Shown: positions 25,180 to 33,654, counted from the first letter of the stretch. The stretch is 64,000 nt of DNA from Lysinibacillus sp. KCTC 33748 (GCF_002237755.1 NZ_MWSJ01000004.1:124001-188000), one strand, 5' to 3'. Made by a program: numbers and translations. The notes: generated from the letters alone by a model not told the origin.

Positions 25180-25715
25180 CAAAAACTACAATGACTCAAC
25201 TTGTGAGCGCATCTATTGAGGAAAGTTTGATGAATGTGAATACTTGTCTAATTTGCAGGATCTTAGAGGTGGACATGAACACATTTAGAGCTGATGTATT
25301 ACCTCTTAATGATCCTGATGCCACACCTATTTTAGATGCACCAATAGCATTTCACCAAACTGATCAATTCGTAATTCAGATTCCATATAAAAAAGATGAT
25401 AAGGTACTTGTAGTTTGCTCACAGGCTGATATCGACCCTCTAATGTTTGGCGGTGGCGATGCTGCTAGTCGTTCATTCAGTGCCAATGATGCATTAATAA
25501 TCGGTGGAATTAACCTTTTTACAAATCCAATTCAAAACGAGCATCCTAATGATGTGGTAATAGGCACTAAGGATTTTCAAACAAAAATAGTATTAAACGA
25601 TGCTGGAGAAATTGATATAAAATCATCAAAATTCAGAGTCGAAGCCGATGATATAGAATTTGTTGGTAGTAATATCACTGCAAATGGCAGAAATTTAGCC
25701 ACAAATATAGAGTAG
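25176..25715 (+). CDS. membrane-puncturing spike protein (Gp138 family)
   Basis: 180 residues from ATG 25176 with GAGGTGG upstream. N-terminal OB-like region (LICRILEVDMNTFRADVLPL) followed by DKVLVVCSQADIDPLMFGG and a repetitive beta-helical tail (KIVLNDAGEIDIKSSKF), as in Gp138/GpV spikes. It is the tip of the contractile tail and pierces the cell envelope. Confidence 0.83.
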   Translation: MTKTTMTQLVSASIEESLMNVNTCLICRILEVDMNTFRADVLPLNDPDATPILDAPIAFHQTDQFVIQIPYKKDDKVLVVCSQADIDPLMFGGGDAASRSFSANDALIIGGINLFTNPIQNEHPNDVVIGTKDFQTKIVLNDAGEIDIKSSKFRVEADDIEFVGSNITANGRNLATNIE

Positions 25716-25726
25716 GTGGTGGAGAA

Positions 25727-26083
25727 ATGCACACTCTTAAATATGACGATAATGGTGATTGGATGCTAAATGAGCTTGTGCATGATGATGACCAACTCAT
25801 TCAAAATCTTAAACAATTGTTGCGTACTCGAGTAGGTGAATGGATGTTTGATGATAACCATGGTTTCCGAAGGGCGGTTATCGAACAAAAATTACCTAAT
25901 AAAAAACAAATCGTTCAGGCCATGCACGACTGTTTATATCAGGAACCACGAGTAGTTGAAGTACTAAATGTAGATTACGATTTCAATCGGATTAAACGGT
26001 TTTTAACCATTAATTTTAAAGCTCGCACAACATATGGCGAAGAGGTAGGAGGTGAAGCTGTTGTTAACCAAATATGGGTTTAA
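25727..26083 (+). CDS. baseplate wedge protein (DUF2634 / gp25-like)
   Basis: 118 residues with GGTGGTGGAG upstream. The EPR motif is present (LYQEPRVVEVLNVDYDF) after RTRVGEWMFDDNHGF, as in XkdS/gp25-type wedge proteins. It starts sheath polymerisation at the baseplate. It overlaps the following baseplate J gene. Confidence 0.85.
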   Translation: MHTLKYDDNGDWMLNELVHDDDQLIQNLKQLLRTRVGEWMFDDNHGFRRAVIEQKLPNKKQIVQAMHDCLYQEPRVVEVLNVDYDFNRIKRFLTINFKARTTYGEEVGGEAVVNQIWV

Positions 26084-27239
26084 ACGATTACGTACAGCCG
26101 ATTATCTACCGATTATTGAAGAACAGGCTCGGGATTTGTTTGGTGAAGATGCCGATTTATCAGATCTCACACCTCTTGGTAAATTCATATTTTTACAAGC
26201 ACAACAACGTGCTGAAGATAATGAAGAGCTTGAACAGGTTTATAATGCTCGATTTGTTGATACAAGCGAAGGTGCAGCGTTAGAAGCGAATGTCATGCGA
26301 GCCTTAATCACTCGTAAGAGATGGCTGAAAGCAAGTGGTGGAGTCATTGTTAATTTAGATAAGGGCGCAAAGATTAATTTAGATGATTTATTCAGAACGA
26401 AGTACAATGTGTATTTTAAAGCGTTAGAAGCTGTTGACGCAGTAGAAGATGGAAACTATCGATTGAATGTCGAAGCACTGGAATATGGTGCAATCGGCAA
26501 TGTAGAACCAAATGACATTTCAATTATCGTAAACCCACAGAGTGGCATCAATTCGGTAACGAATCCAGATGCTTTTTTTAATGGCCAAGATGAAGAAACG
26601 GACGCAGAATTACAAGATCGTTATTACGACTCGTTGGGGAAGGTAGGTTCTAGACGTGTTGAATCAATCGAAGCGAATGTTCTTGATGATGTTAACGGTG
26701 TTCGCTCTGCTATTGTTATTGAAAACGATACAAATGATTTTGATGCTGAAGGACGTCCACCCCATTCTATTGAAACAGTTGTTTTAGGCGGATTAGATGA
26801 AGATGTTGCAATGGCTATCTTTCAAAAAAAAGGTGGCGGCATTCGTGCTTATGGACAAACTATATTTACCTATAAAGATAATCGTGGAATTATACATGAA
26901 ATTGGCTTTACAAGAGCGACAACAGTTAGTTTGTTTGTAAAAGTATATATCGAAAAGGGCAAACAATATCCGTTAAACAGAGACGAATTGGTCATTGAGC
27001 AATTGATCAAATATGTTGATGGCACTTACAATAAAACGCTTTATCCAGGAGTAGGCATGAGCAAAGACGTCATTTGTACAAAGGCAGAAGCACGTGTCCT
27101 ATCAATTGATGGTATAGAGGATGTAAGGGTCGAGTTCTCTACAGATGGAATTACTTACAAACCTCGTAATGTAGCAATCGCCTTTCCTGAAGTCGGGGAA
27201 ACAGATGAATCCAAAATCGAGGTGTTGAACCTTGTCTAA
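26061..27239 (+). CDS. baseplate J-like wedge protein
   Basis: 393 residues from the TTG at 26061, which has AGGAGG eight bases upstream; the frame-level GTG at 26052 overlaps that site. The sequence (ARDLFGEDADLSDLTPLGKF, then DEETDAELQDRYYDSLG and the IEANVLDDVNGVRSAIVIEN block) is typical of the baseplate J/XkdT family, which builds the wedge of contractile tails. Complete. Confidence 0.88.
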   Translation: MLTKYGFKRLRTADYLPIIEEQARDLFGEDADLSDLTPLGKFIFLQAQQRAEDNEELEQVYNARFVDTSEGAALEANVMRALITRKRWLKASGGVIVNLDKGAKINLDDLFRTKYNVYFKALEAVDAVEDGNYRLNVEALEYGAIGNVEPNDISIIVNPQSGINSVTNPDAFFNGQDEETDAELQDRYYDSLGKVGSRRVESIEANVLDDVNGVRSAIVIENDTNDFDAEGRPPHSIETVVLGGLDEDVAMAIFQKKGGGIRAYGQTIFTYKDNRGIIHEIGFTRATTVSLFVKVYIEKGKQYPLNRDELVIEQLIKYVDGTYNKTLYPGVGMSKDVICTKAEARVLSIDGIEDVRVEFSTDGITYKPRNVAIAFPEVGETDESKIEVLNLV

Positions 27240-27900
27240 TGAACGACTGCAAACATTACTGGACCGTATGCCTCGTCAGTATGCTAATAGTGAGGATAGT
27301 AATAACTACAAGCTACTAAAAATCATTGCTGAAAATGGCGTAGAAAACATTGCTATCCAGCAAACAATTTTAAAGTATTGGGATGTAGAGCAAGCTGAAG
27401 ATTATGGCTTAGATAGGCTCGGGAAAGACGAAGGGATAGCGCGCGGCAGTTGGGATGATGAAGAATATCGTAAAATGATTAAAATTCAGTGCGTTCTTAA
27501 CCTTTCCGATGGCGATATAGACACAATGAATCAGATTATGGATGCGTACATGGGCAATGATTTCATTGGCTTTGAGGAAGGCTGGATGGAGTTTGATCCA
27601 GCTACATTACTGTTGAATATTCGTTCATCTGCTAAAAGCGTCCCAGAATCGTTAACCAAAAGAATAAAAGCTGCTGGTGTAGGTATTTATATTTTTTTAA
27701 ATGAATTAAACGAATTTATAATACTCCACGCTGGCACTTATGCATGGCAAATTAATTACAAAATCTGTGGTCGTTTTAAAACAGCAAGAACTCATGGTGC
27801 ATTAGGAGATGAAATATTAAGCATACACAATGAGTCTTATGGTTTCATTATGAACAATAAAGTGTGCGGCAGATTTAAAGCAGGAGGTGTGAGGAATTGA
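27232..27900 (+). CDS. DUF2313 / XkdU-like baseplate protein
   Basis: 222 residues from a TTG with GAGGTG upstream, overlapping the J gene by 8 bases. N-terminal LLDRMPRQY, then WDVEQAEDYGLDRLGKDEGI and EYRKMIKIQCVLNLSDGD, typical of tail-protein-I-like wedge partners. The last ~60 residues repeat an NYKICGRFKTA / NNKVCGRFKAG motif twice, suggesting an attached fibre-binding part. Confidence 0.8.
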   Translation: MSNERLQTLLDRMPRQYANSEDSNNYKLLKIIAENGVENIAIQQTILKYWDVEQAEDYGLDRLGKDEGIARGSWDDEEYRKMIKIQCVLNLSDGDIDTMNQIMDAYMGNDFIGFEEGWMEFDPATLLLNIRSSAKSVPESLTKRIKAAGVGIYIFLNELNEFIILHAGTYAWQINYKICGRFKTARTHGALGDEILSIHNESYGFIMNNKVCGRFKAGGVRN

Positions 27901-28205
27901 ATGAAATACAACCATTGATGATAGATTTAGTACAACAATTTTTAAGTAATCTTGTTGCAGGTGCCAAGGTTACTATTGATGGTGTCGTTTACGACAAAGA
28001 AATCTATCACACTAGTACAAAATATGGACTAAGGAAGTATGTGAAATTGTCGTTAGAACAAGGTTTAGTAACACGTGCTGCTTTAGTCGATAGTTATGGG
28101 CGTGAATTGTATGTGAAAACGATGAACTATCAAAAAGGTTCACAGGGGTATGTAATTGCATTTCCTCTGCAACTCGAAGTGAAGGAAGTGAAAGTAAGTG
28201 AATAA
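27897..28205 (+). CDS. hypothetical tail protein, 102 aa
   Basis: TTG start at 27897 overlapping the previous stop, with GGAGGTG upstream. Small beta-rich protein (GAKVTIDGVVYDKEIYH, YVKLSLEQGLVTRAALVD). It belongs to the baseplate-fibre boundary. It probably connects or decorates the fibre, but no family is recognised. Confidence 0.65.
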   Translation: MNEIQPLMIDLVQQFLSNLVAGAKVTIDGVVYDKEIYHTSTKYGLRKYVKLSLEQGLVTRAALVDSYGRELYVKTMNYQKGSQGYVIAFPLQLEVKEVKVSE

Positions 28206-28800
28206 AAAACTAATGAATGGCGAAATACCTCTAAATTTTAAGAAAAACCCGTATGAGCGCATTCAATGGCATGATGATGTTGAAGATCCTGTCACTGGTG
28301 AAATCATTGAGGAAGGCACACCATTTATGTCTGAGTACGCTAATAATTTCGAGTGGGGTATTTTTAATGCTTATCGTTTTTTAAATGAAATGTATCGGCA
28401 AATGGAACGTATGCGTGTCCAAATGGAGTTAGATGGCCGTGTACCAGGTAACAGCGGGACGTTCGCTGACACGTTAGATGGTAGCAGTAATAAAATCATA
28501 TTAGACAAAGCAATGACTGATATTATCGAGGCTGTCATAATAGGTACAACTACTTTAAAAGTGGCTAGTGTTAATGGTTTTGCACCATTTACGCAAGTCA
28601 CTATTTTTGATGATCTTCACAGCGAGGATGTTATTATCACTGAGATAGGTACAGACTCTATTAAAGTACAAGCTCTTAAAAATGCATATAAAAAAGGTGC
28701 GAAAGTAGCTCGCAGTAATGTGACTGTGGATACGGTAAATGCCGAAATGGGTGTCGGTGATTGGCAGACATATAATGTAGAGTTAGTGGAGGTGGTCTAG
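28198..28800 (+). CDS. tail fibre-associated protein
   Basis: 200 residues from a GTG overlapping the previous gene. It starts with a conserved-looking PLNFKKNPYERIQWHDDV element, then has a helical hinge (NAYRFLNEMYRQMERM) and a beta-rich C-terminal half. Placed between baseplate and fibre genes, so a fibre attachment or short fibre role is likely. Confidence 0.65.
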   Translation: MNKKLMNGEIPLNFKKNPYERIQWHDDVEDPVTGEIIEEGTPFMSEYANNFEWGIFNAYRFLNEMYRQMERMRVQMELDGRVPGNSGTFADTLDGSSNKIILDKAMTDIIEAVIIGTTTLKVASVNGFAPFTQVTIFDDLHSEDVIITEIGTDSIKVQALKNAYKKGAKVARSNVTVDTVNAEMGVGDWQTYNVELVEVV

Positions 28801-30332
28801 TGGTAAAGTATTATTACGACAAGTTTACCTCGATTAAGGACGAATATTATACCTATGATGTGGTCGAGGATATTTATGAGAAAAGGGTATATATACACAC
28901 CTATTCTTTCGAGAGCTATTTTTACGAATGGTTAAAAGCAAAGTACGGTGTTGGTGTAACAACGCCAATAACTAATGGATATGCATACAACGAAATATCT
29001 TTTAACTCTAAGACAGGTAAGTTTACGCGTAGTAAGCCTATGGATTCACGCCCTATTAATACTTCAACAATAAAAGAAGTATGGGATATTACTACTAATA
29101 ATCCGTCTTACGGAAATAGACACTTCTTTATAGAAGTGCTTTCTGGACCTGCTAAAGGTTTTTACATGGTTAATATGTTCGATAACTGGGATAACCAAAA
29201 CTACGAAAACCAGTATCACATAACGATGTATAAAATGACGCCTACTCTATACAGTTGGTCATACGTAAAAGGTGAACTAGTGCAGGCGAACGTAGTAGCA
29301 GAAGAAGGAACATACCCAACAGATGGTCGTCATACTGATGGATATTGGTATGTAAAGGGTACTAAGGCAAACACCGCACCAACAGTCACATTAGTCTCAC
29401 CTAGCAACAACCAAACGCTGTACGAAAACGACACAATAAACATATCAGGCAATGCTTACGATGCAGATAAAGACCAATCAGTAACTGCGTATTATCAAAT
29501 CAATAGCGAACCTAAAAAGGTCTTAGCAACGAATCTAAGTCAGATGCAAATATCATTATCAAAGCAACTCACATTTAAAGGTGGGAAGTTGTACGATGGC
29601 GAAACAGTGCTTACTGGAATGCTTGCTGAAGGTGTAGAGCATAAATTAAAGGTATGGGCGGTTGAGAGTGAAGGAGCACAATCTACAACTGTTGATCGTA
29701 CGTTTTATGTCGTTCCTAACCGAGCTCCACTTTTATCTGTAGACGCTGTTGTACCTTCAGGTGTTATTGATATGGACAAATTTAAAATCAGTGGTACTGC
29801 TTTGGATGAAGATGCTAATTCAAGCGTTAAAGTAACTAGACGTATTAATGCTAATAATCCTGTTGAAATTTATAGTGGAAAAGGTGGCGAGTGGGAGTTT
29901 GAAATCTCACTTTCTCAGCTAGTTGTTGGTGCGAATACGATTGTCATCGAAGTCGTTGATAACTACGGTGCTAAAACTAGCAAAACAATTAAACTCAATA
30001 AAAATGCTGTGAATGCGCCTATTTTGCAATCCGTAGCTCGATATAAAGTCGAGCCGCCAAAGGGATCTGCAAAAGGCGTTTTGTTGTGGGTTCAACGTGA
30101 TACTGACCTAGATTTAAAGGTTGATTTATCAATGACGTTAAAAGGCGAACAAGAAACGTATGTACCACTTACAGCAATGCATACTGTGCCGGTATATGAA
30201 GGTGTTGTGGAGGATGAGTTTTATTATGAAACGTTGGAGCCGAAAGACGATATCATTCTAAAACTAACTACAACTAGACCTAACATTGACGTTGACCATA
30301 AAATCCATTTAATCATGGGGGTGCTTGAATAA
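28800..30332 (+). CDS. tail fibre / receptor-binding protein with Ig-like domains
   Basis: 510 residues. The N-terminal ~195 residues are tyrosine- and tryptophan-rich. Two Ig-like domains follow (PTVTLVSPSNNQTLYENDTINISGNAYDADKD and PLLSVDAVVPSGVIDMDKFKISGTALDED), each ending in an alternate-strand pattern. The C-terminal ~100 residues are a further beta domain. It probably recognises the host surface. Start GTG/ATG overlap with the preceding gene supports an operon. Confidence 0.75.
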   Translation: MVKYYYDKFTSIKDEYYTYDVVEDIYEKRVYIHTYSFESYFYEWLKAKYGVGVTTPITNGYAYNEISFNSKTGKFTRSKPMDSRPINTSTIKEVWDITTNNPSYGNRHFFIEVLSGPAKGFYMVNMFDNWDNQNYENQYHITMYKMTPTLYSWSYVKGELVQANVVAEEGTYPTDGRHTDGYWYVKGTKANTAPTVTLVSPSNNQTLYENDTINISGNAYDADKDQSVTAYYQINSEPKKVLATNLSQMQISLSKQLTFKGGKLYDGETVLTGMLAEGVEHKLKVWAVESEGAQSTTVDRTFYVVPNRAPLLSVDAVVPSGVIDMDKFKISGTALDEDANSSVKVTRRINANNPVEIYSGKGGEWEFEISLSQLVVGANTIVIEVVDNYGAKTSKTIKLNKNAVNAPILQSVARYKVEPPKGSAKGVLLWVQRDTDLDLKVDLSMTLKGEQETYVPLTAMHTVPVYEGVVEDEFYYETLEPKDDIILKLTTTRPNIDVDHKIHLIMGVLE

Positions 30333-30547
30333 TGTTGAGACGCAAGAGATTGCCAGATGGTTCGCTAGGTGAACTTGAAAAAGTTGGATTGATACCTACA
30401 ACCGAAGAACAAGTACTATCTTTAGGTGAAGAGTTAGCTCAAGAAAAAGTAAAAAGCATCCAAAAAGACCTCTTGATTAATAGTCTTGGTTCACAACTTA
30501 CTCAGTTAAAGCTAGAGGTTATCTCAATGAAAGGCGGTGGAGAGTGA
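30332..30547 (+). CDS. XkdW-like small tail protein
   Basis: 71 residues starting at the stop of the fibre gene. The N-terminal part is loop-like, the rest is a coiled coil (EEQVLSLGEELAQEKVKSIQK, LGSQLTQLKLEV). Small coiled-coil products of this kind follow fibre genes in PBSX-like phages (XkdW/XkdX position). Confidence 0.65.
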   Translation: MLRRKRLPDGSLGELEKVGLIPTTEEQVLSLGEELAQEKVKSIQKDLLINSLGSQLTQLKLEVISMKGGGE

Positions 30548-30702
30548 TGAATTTTTGGCAAATTGCTTTTATCTCAAGATGGGTAACATCAGAACAATTA
30601 CGAATTGTTGTGAAAACTGATGCTAATCCGTTCGGTGAAATTACTCCAGAGCAGTACAAAGAAATTACAAAGCAAGATTTCGAAACGCAAGCTAAGGCTT
30701 AG
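30547..30702 (+). CDS. XkdX-like protein, 51 aa
   Basis: ATG at 30547 overlaps the stop of the previous gene (TGATGA) with GGTGGAGAG upstream. The sequence (MNFWQIAFISRWVTSEQLR, then FGEITPEQYKEITKQDF) matches the short XkdX family found after tail fibre genes in Bacillus phages. Function not known. Confidence 0.8.
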   Translation: MNFWQIAFISRWVTSEQLRIVVKTDANPFGEITPEQYKEITKQDFETQAKA

Positions 30703-30774
30703 TTTGATTTGTATGAAAACTACGAAAATTGAATTTACGGTTTAATAACAATTATATATAATAAAGGTATAAAT

Positions 30775-31008
30775 ATGTACTTCGCTGTTTTTCGTTCGAT
30801 TCGAAATCTCTCAACCTATGAAAGTTTAACTGTTTTTATGGGTAATAAAGGATGGTTTATAGGCGTTATGTATAGTGGCGTACTATCAGCTGTGATATCA
30901 GATATCTTAGATTCAATACCTAGTTTGGAGATGATAAATTTGTTTAATACTTTCATTATAGTTGCTGCTTTGGCGCTTTGCGGGGAGCCTGGAGGACAGA
31001 ATATGTAG
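30775..31008 (+). CDS. small hydrophobic ORF, uncertain
   Basis: 77 residues with two hydrophobic segments (about 24-45 and 55-72) and AAAGG before the ATG. It lies after AT-rich sequence that could hold a promoter (TATATAATA at about 30755). No known family. The overlap with a minus-strand frame and the lack of relatives leave its reality uncertain. Confidence 0.4.
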   Translation: MYFAVFRSIRNLSTYESLTVFMGNKGWFIGVMYSGVLSAVISDILDSIPSLEMINLFNTFIIVAALALCGEPGGQNM

Positions 31009-31113
31009 CCAAGCACTTAAGGAATGGTATAGTATAGTTTCAATATAACAATTAAATTAGTTATTTATACTGTATCATTTCTAGCAACTACACATTTTAT
31101 AAAAAAAATTTAG

Positions 31114-31140
31114 AGCACATCCAAATGGATGTGCTTTTCT
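31114..31140 (+). terminator. intrinsic terminator before the lysis genes
   Basis: AGCACATCC at 31114-31122 pairs with GGATGTGCT at 31127-31135 around AAAT, followed by TTTTCTATTT. Confidence 0.85.
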
Positions 31141-31149
31141 ATTTATTAC

Positions 31150-31215
31150 ACGCTGTGAGAGCAATCGAGATGGGCAACGGTACATATTACTGATTCTCGA
31201 TGTGTCTGACAGCGT
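31150..31215 (+). promoter_or_regulatory. two-part stem upstream of xhlA
   Basis: ACGCTGT at 31150-31156 pairs with ACAGCGT at 31209-31215, and inside it ATCGAGA at 31164-31170 pairs with TCTCGAT at 31195-31201. No T-run follows. It lies between a terminator and the lysis genes, so it may be an RNA leader or protein-binding site that controls lysis timing. Role inferred. Confidence 0.45.
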
Positions 31216-31249
31216 TACTTATTTTAGGGCAAAGGATTGGTGAGGGCAA

Positions 31250-31558
31250 TTGACAGTAGAATTAGGCATTGTACTAACGATTTTATCGCTAATTGTAGCG
31301 ATACAAGGGTATCAGCTCAATAAAACTAAAAGTATTAAAGATGATGGAAGGCAATCAGCAGAAGTAAGTATGCAGTTACATTACATCAGTAAAGGTGTAA
31401 ATGATATTCAAATTGATATGAAAGATATTCGTTTGGATATGAAAGAGAATGATCAAAAAGTACAAGATGTAGTACAACGCGTTACTCGTGTGGAAGAATC
31501 AGCAAAACAGGCACATAAACGACTTGATAAGGTGGAGGACATTGCACATGAAGATTAA
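31250..31558 (+). CDS. xhlA: XhlA-like holin-associated protein
   Basis: 102 residues from a TTG with GTGAGGG upstream. One N-terminal membrane segment (ELGIVLTILSLIVAIQGYQL) and a long coiled coil made of repeated D-x-K-D-I-R-L-D-M-K segments. This matches the haemolysin XhlA group, which acts with the holin and amidase to lyse cells. It overlaps the holin gene. Confidence 0.82.
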   Translation: MTVELGIVLTILSLIVAIQGYQLNKTKSIKDDGRQSAEVSMQLHYISKGVNDIQIDMKDIRLDMKENDQKVQDVVQRVTRVEESAKQAHKRLDKVEDIAHED

Positions 31559-31808
31559 TTGGAAAGTACGTTTAAAACACAAACCATTTTTAATTGGAGC
31601 TTTTTCTTTGTTGCTACTATTAGTGCAACAAATAGGGGCATTATTCGGCTACGATACAACAATTTATAACGAGCGAGTTACAGAGTTATTTAACACTGTG
31701 CTCGCTTTTTTAGTGCTAATCGGAGTTGTTGTTGATCCAACAACACCAGGTGCAAACGATAGTGACAGAGCTATGACGTATGAACGAAAGGGTGATATTA
31801 ATGACTAA
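31548..31808 (+). CDS. phi LC3-type phage holin
   Basis: 86 residues from ATG 31548, which has AGGTGGAGG upstream; the longer frame from 31488 overlaps xhlA. Two membrane segments (about 15-33 and 49-66) with KINWKVRLKHKPFLIGAF at the start and VVDPTTPGANDSDRAMTY at the end, the hallmark of the phi LC3 holin family. It makes the membrane lesions that release the amidase. Confidence 0.9.
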   Translation: MKINWKVRLKHKPFLIGAFSLLLLLVQQIGALFGYDTTIYNERVTELFNTVLAFLVLIGVVVDPTTPGANDSDRAMTYERKGDIND

Positions 31809-32514
31809 AAGATATGTAGGTTCTAGTGGTCACAGCTTAAAAATTAGAGGTGCCAAGTGTTTTATCGATGAGGTGGACGAGGCACGAAAAGTAACAAATG
31901 AAGTACATCGTATTTTAACAACACAGTACAACGGTGCTGGTTCAGTATTTCATGATGATACATCGACTACGCAAAACCAAAACCTCCAAACTATCGTAAA
32001 TTATCACAATAAACAAACACGAGAACTAGACTGGAGCATTCATTTCAACGCTGCAAATGTTACTGATGCCCCGCGTGGTGTAGAGGTATTGTATTACGAT
32101 ATGAAGGATTTATCAGCTAAAGTAAGTGCTGCAATTTCAAAAGCATCAGGACTTAAAGACCGTGGTCCTAAACAACGTACAGAGCTGTATTTCCTTAAAA
32201 ACACTTATAAACCAGCTATTTTAATTGAAGTATGTTTTGTTGACAGCGAAGTAGATGTTGACCTGTATCATAAAAATTTCAACGTTATTTGTACTGCCAT
32301 CGCAGAGATTTTAGCTGAGCATTTAGGATATGCAAAAATCCAAACTGGACAGCCAGCAGATGCGAAAATTATGCTCAATGATTCTAAGACAATTCCCGCT
32401 GTTATTATAGATGGTAGGACGCATGTTCAGGTGCGAGAAATCGCAGAGTTATTAGGATTGAAACTCGTTTATAACAACGAGAGCAAAACAACAAAATTGT
32501 ATGAAGTGAAATGA
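31801..32514 (+). CDS. N-acetylmuramoyl-L-alanine amidase (endolysin)
   Basis: 237 residues from ATG 31801 with AAAGGGTGA upstream. Amidase_3 fold: zinc ligands H11, E24 and H81 (GHSLKIRGAKCF, WSIHFNA) and catalytic E142 (ILIEVCFVD). Residues 185-237 form a copper-amine-oxidase-N-like stalk (IMLNDSKTIPAVIIDGRTHV, VREIAELLGLKL), here likely to bind the wall. No signal peptide, as expected for a holin-dependent endolysin. Confidence 0.92.
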   Translation: MTKRYVGSSGHSLKIRGAKCFIDEVDEARKVTNEVHRILTTQYNGAGSVFHDDTSTTQNQNLQTIVNYHNKQTRELDWSIHFNAANVTDAPRGVEVLYYDMKDLSAKVSAAISKASGLKDRGPKQRTELYFLKNTYKPAILIEVCFVDSEVDVDLYHKNFNVICTAIAEILAEHLGYAKIQTGQPADAKIMLNDSKTIPAVIIDGRTHVQVREIAELLGLKLVYNNESKTTKLYEVK

Positions 32515-32541
32515 TAAAATCGGCAGCCTTGGAACTTAAAT

Positions 32542-32580
32542 GCCCAGGTACTCAATTAATTTTGAGCCTGGGCTTTTTTT
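32542..32580 (+). terminator. terminator after the lysis genes
   Basis: GCCCAGG at 32542-32548 and CTCAA pair with TTGAG and CCTGGGC (to 32573), followed by TTTTTTT. A strong end of the late operon. Confidence 0.92.
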
Positions 32581-32599
32581 GCGTTTCTAAATATTTTTC

Positions 32600-32646
32600 T
32601 TGCCAAAATAGAAACATTTGTTCTAAAATAAAACAAACAAACGTTC
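32600..32646 (+). promoter_or_regulatory. promoter with two LexA-like boxes (SOS), unit 1
   Basis: TTGCCA at 32600-32605, 18 bases, TAAAAT at 32624-32629. AAACATTTGTTC (32612-32623) fills the spacer up to the -10, and AAACAAACGTTC (32635-32646) lies just after it. Both match the Bacillus LexA box GAAC-N4-GTTC except for the first base. The same arrangement with perfect boxes drives unit 2 at 33720-33768. Confidence 0.7.
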
Positions 32647-32665
32647 TTGTTTAAAGGAGTGTGGA

Positions 32666-32890
32666 ATGATGAAAGAACAATTGATTAAAGCAATGCAACG
32701 TAATCAATTTGTGAATATGATGTATTTGGCTAAGTCTGGTGAAATATCAAAAAGGCGTATCAAAGTCATTAAGGTTGTAGGAGATTCGTTTCAAGCATAC
32801 TGCTTCAGTAGACAGGCAAAACGTACATTTATGATTGATAGTGTATTGGCGGTTGTTCCAGTCTTCCACAAGGAGCGAGAAGTTGTATGA
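32666..32890 (+). CDS. small WYL-like protein of an SOS unit
   Basis: 74 residues with AAAGGAG upstream. The beta-rich sequence (MMYLAKSGEISKRRIKVIKV, DSFQAYCFSRQAKRTFMIDS) resembles minimal WYL-like proteins that sit in SOS-controlled phage operons of Bacillus. WYL domains sense nucleic-acid or nucleotide ligands. It is the first gene after a LexA-box promoter. No DNA-binding domain is attached. Confidence 0.65.
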   Translation: MMKEQLIKAMQRNQFVNMMYLAKSGEISKRRIKVIKVVGDSFQAYCFSRQAKRTFMIDSVLAVVPVFHKEREVV

Positions 32891-33228
32891 TGAAACCTGA
32901 ACAAAGGCAACTATTTCATAAATTCTTGATTCTTGAAATGGCCATACAATCATTACAACGTGATTTCTCGGTAATAGAAAATTTGAAAATGAGTAAAGTT
33001 TATTTACCAATCCTCGAAAGGTTACTAAAAGACATAACGCAAGATTATTACAACGCTAAGAGGCTATTGGCTAAAGAAAAAATAAGATTAGTAAAGTTGG
33101 AAAAGATAGACGAATACTTTAGTGATGTACATGTAGCGACGGCAGGAAATGATGTTGTTCTGCGATATGCAAATCAAGCAATTAAAACGCAGGTAGAAAA
33201 TTTATTATTAAGTCACCAAAATAATTAA
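32887..33228 (+). CDS. hypothetical protein of the SOS unit, 113 aa
   Basis: Starts 4 bases before the end of the WYL-like gene, so it is co-translated. The sequence is helical and coiled-coil-like (FHKFLILEMAIQSLQRDF, LLKDITQDYYNAKRLLAKEK). Not recognised as YolD or UvrX, which occupy similar SOS operons in other phages. A shared terminator follows at 33228. Confidence 0.6.
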   Translation: MMKPEQRQLFHKFLILEMAIQSLQRDFSVIENLKMSKVYLPILERLLKDITQDYYNAKRLLAKEKIRLVKLEKIDEYFSDVHVATAGNDVVLRYANQAIKTQVENLLLSHQNN

Positions 33229-33267
33229 CCAGACGCTCATAAAATGTGAGCACCTGGTCATTTTTTG
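33228..33267. terminator. bidirectional terminator
   Basis: ACCAG and GCTCA pair with TGAGC and CTGGT around TAAAATG, followed by CATTTTTT on the plus strand. It separates the plus-strand SOS unit 1 from the minus-strand gene that ends at 33269. Confidence 0.85.
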
Positions 33268-33268
33268 T

Positions 33269-33463
33269 TTATTCACTTAGTAATTCCTTTTCTTTGGCTG
33301 CTACCAAATGTTTTAATTCAGCTAGATCGTCTAAATCGCAGTATTTATTAATGTACGTTTTAGCAGCACTCTTTGCTGATTGTTTACGTGTCTTTTCTCT
33401 ATTTTTTTCTCGATACGCTTGTGTAGCGCGTTTCTGTGCTTCAGATGTTTTATTCTCAGTCAA
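33269..33463 (-). CDS. small basic helical protein, minus strand
   Basis: 64 residues from a TTG at 33463 with AAAGGAGAG upstream. Highly charged (SEAQKRATQAYREKNREKTRKQ, then CDLDDLAELKHLVAAKEKEL). It resembles a widespread family of short phage and plasmid proteins without known role. Last gene of a minus-strand trio (33625 to 33269). The longer plus-strand frame over the same DNA is a mirror of its codon pattern. Confidence 0.75.
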   Translation of the reverse strand: MTENKTSEAQKRATQAYREKNREKTRKQSAKSAAKTYINKYCDLDDLAELKHLVAAKEKELLSE

Positions 33464-33477
33464 CGTATATCTCTCCT

Positions 33478-33537
33478 TTATTTGCGACGTTTCTTCTTTG
33501 CGGGAGTGGGTCGCTTTTCTTTTTTCTTACTTTTCAT
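33478..33537 (-). CDS. 19-residue lysine/arginine-rich peptide, minus strand
   Basis: ATG at 33537 overlaps the end of the upstream 32-codon frame; the product is almost entirely K, R and P (MKSKKKEKRPTPAKKKRRK). It has no separate strong ribosome site, so translation would depend on coupling. Real gene status is uncertain. Confidence 0.3.
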   Translation of the reverse strand: MKSKKKEKRPTPAKKKRRK

Positions 33538-33625
33538 ATCGCTTATGTTTTTGGCTGACCTTGTAAGTAAGTTTGCGACTGTTGCGATAGCTACTAGGTG
33601 CTAGAATCATCTTATCGTAATCCAC
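33527..33625 (-). CDS. 32-residue ORF, minus strand
   Basis: GTG at 33625 with AAAGGGGTG upstream, giving a basic peptide (MDYDKMILAPSSYRNSRKL...). First frame of the minus-strand unit whose promoter region contains an 18-base palindrome. Too short for assignment. Confidence 0.4.
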   Translation of the reverse strand: MDYDKMILAPSSYRNSRKLTYKVSQKHKRYEK

Positions 33626-33654
33626 TTTTGTTCACCCCTTTCTTATATACTTAT

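Noticed and set aside
33246-33604. Long plus-strand frames rich in Phe, Leu and Ser over the minus-strand trio
   Set aside because: They mirror the lysine/glutamate-rich minus-strand genes and have no ribosome site.
33269-33625. Toxin-antitoxin pair in the minus-strand trio
   Set aside because: None of the three peptides resembles a known toxin or antitoxin; only the operator-like palindrome hints at regulation.
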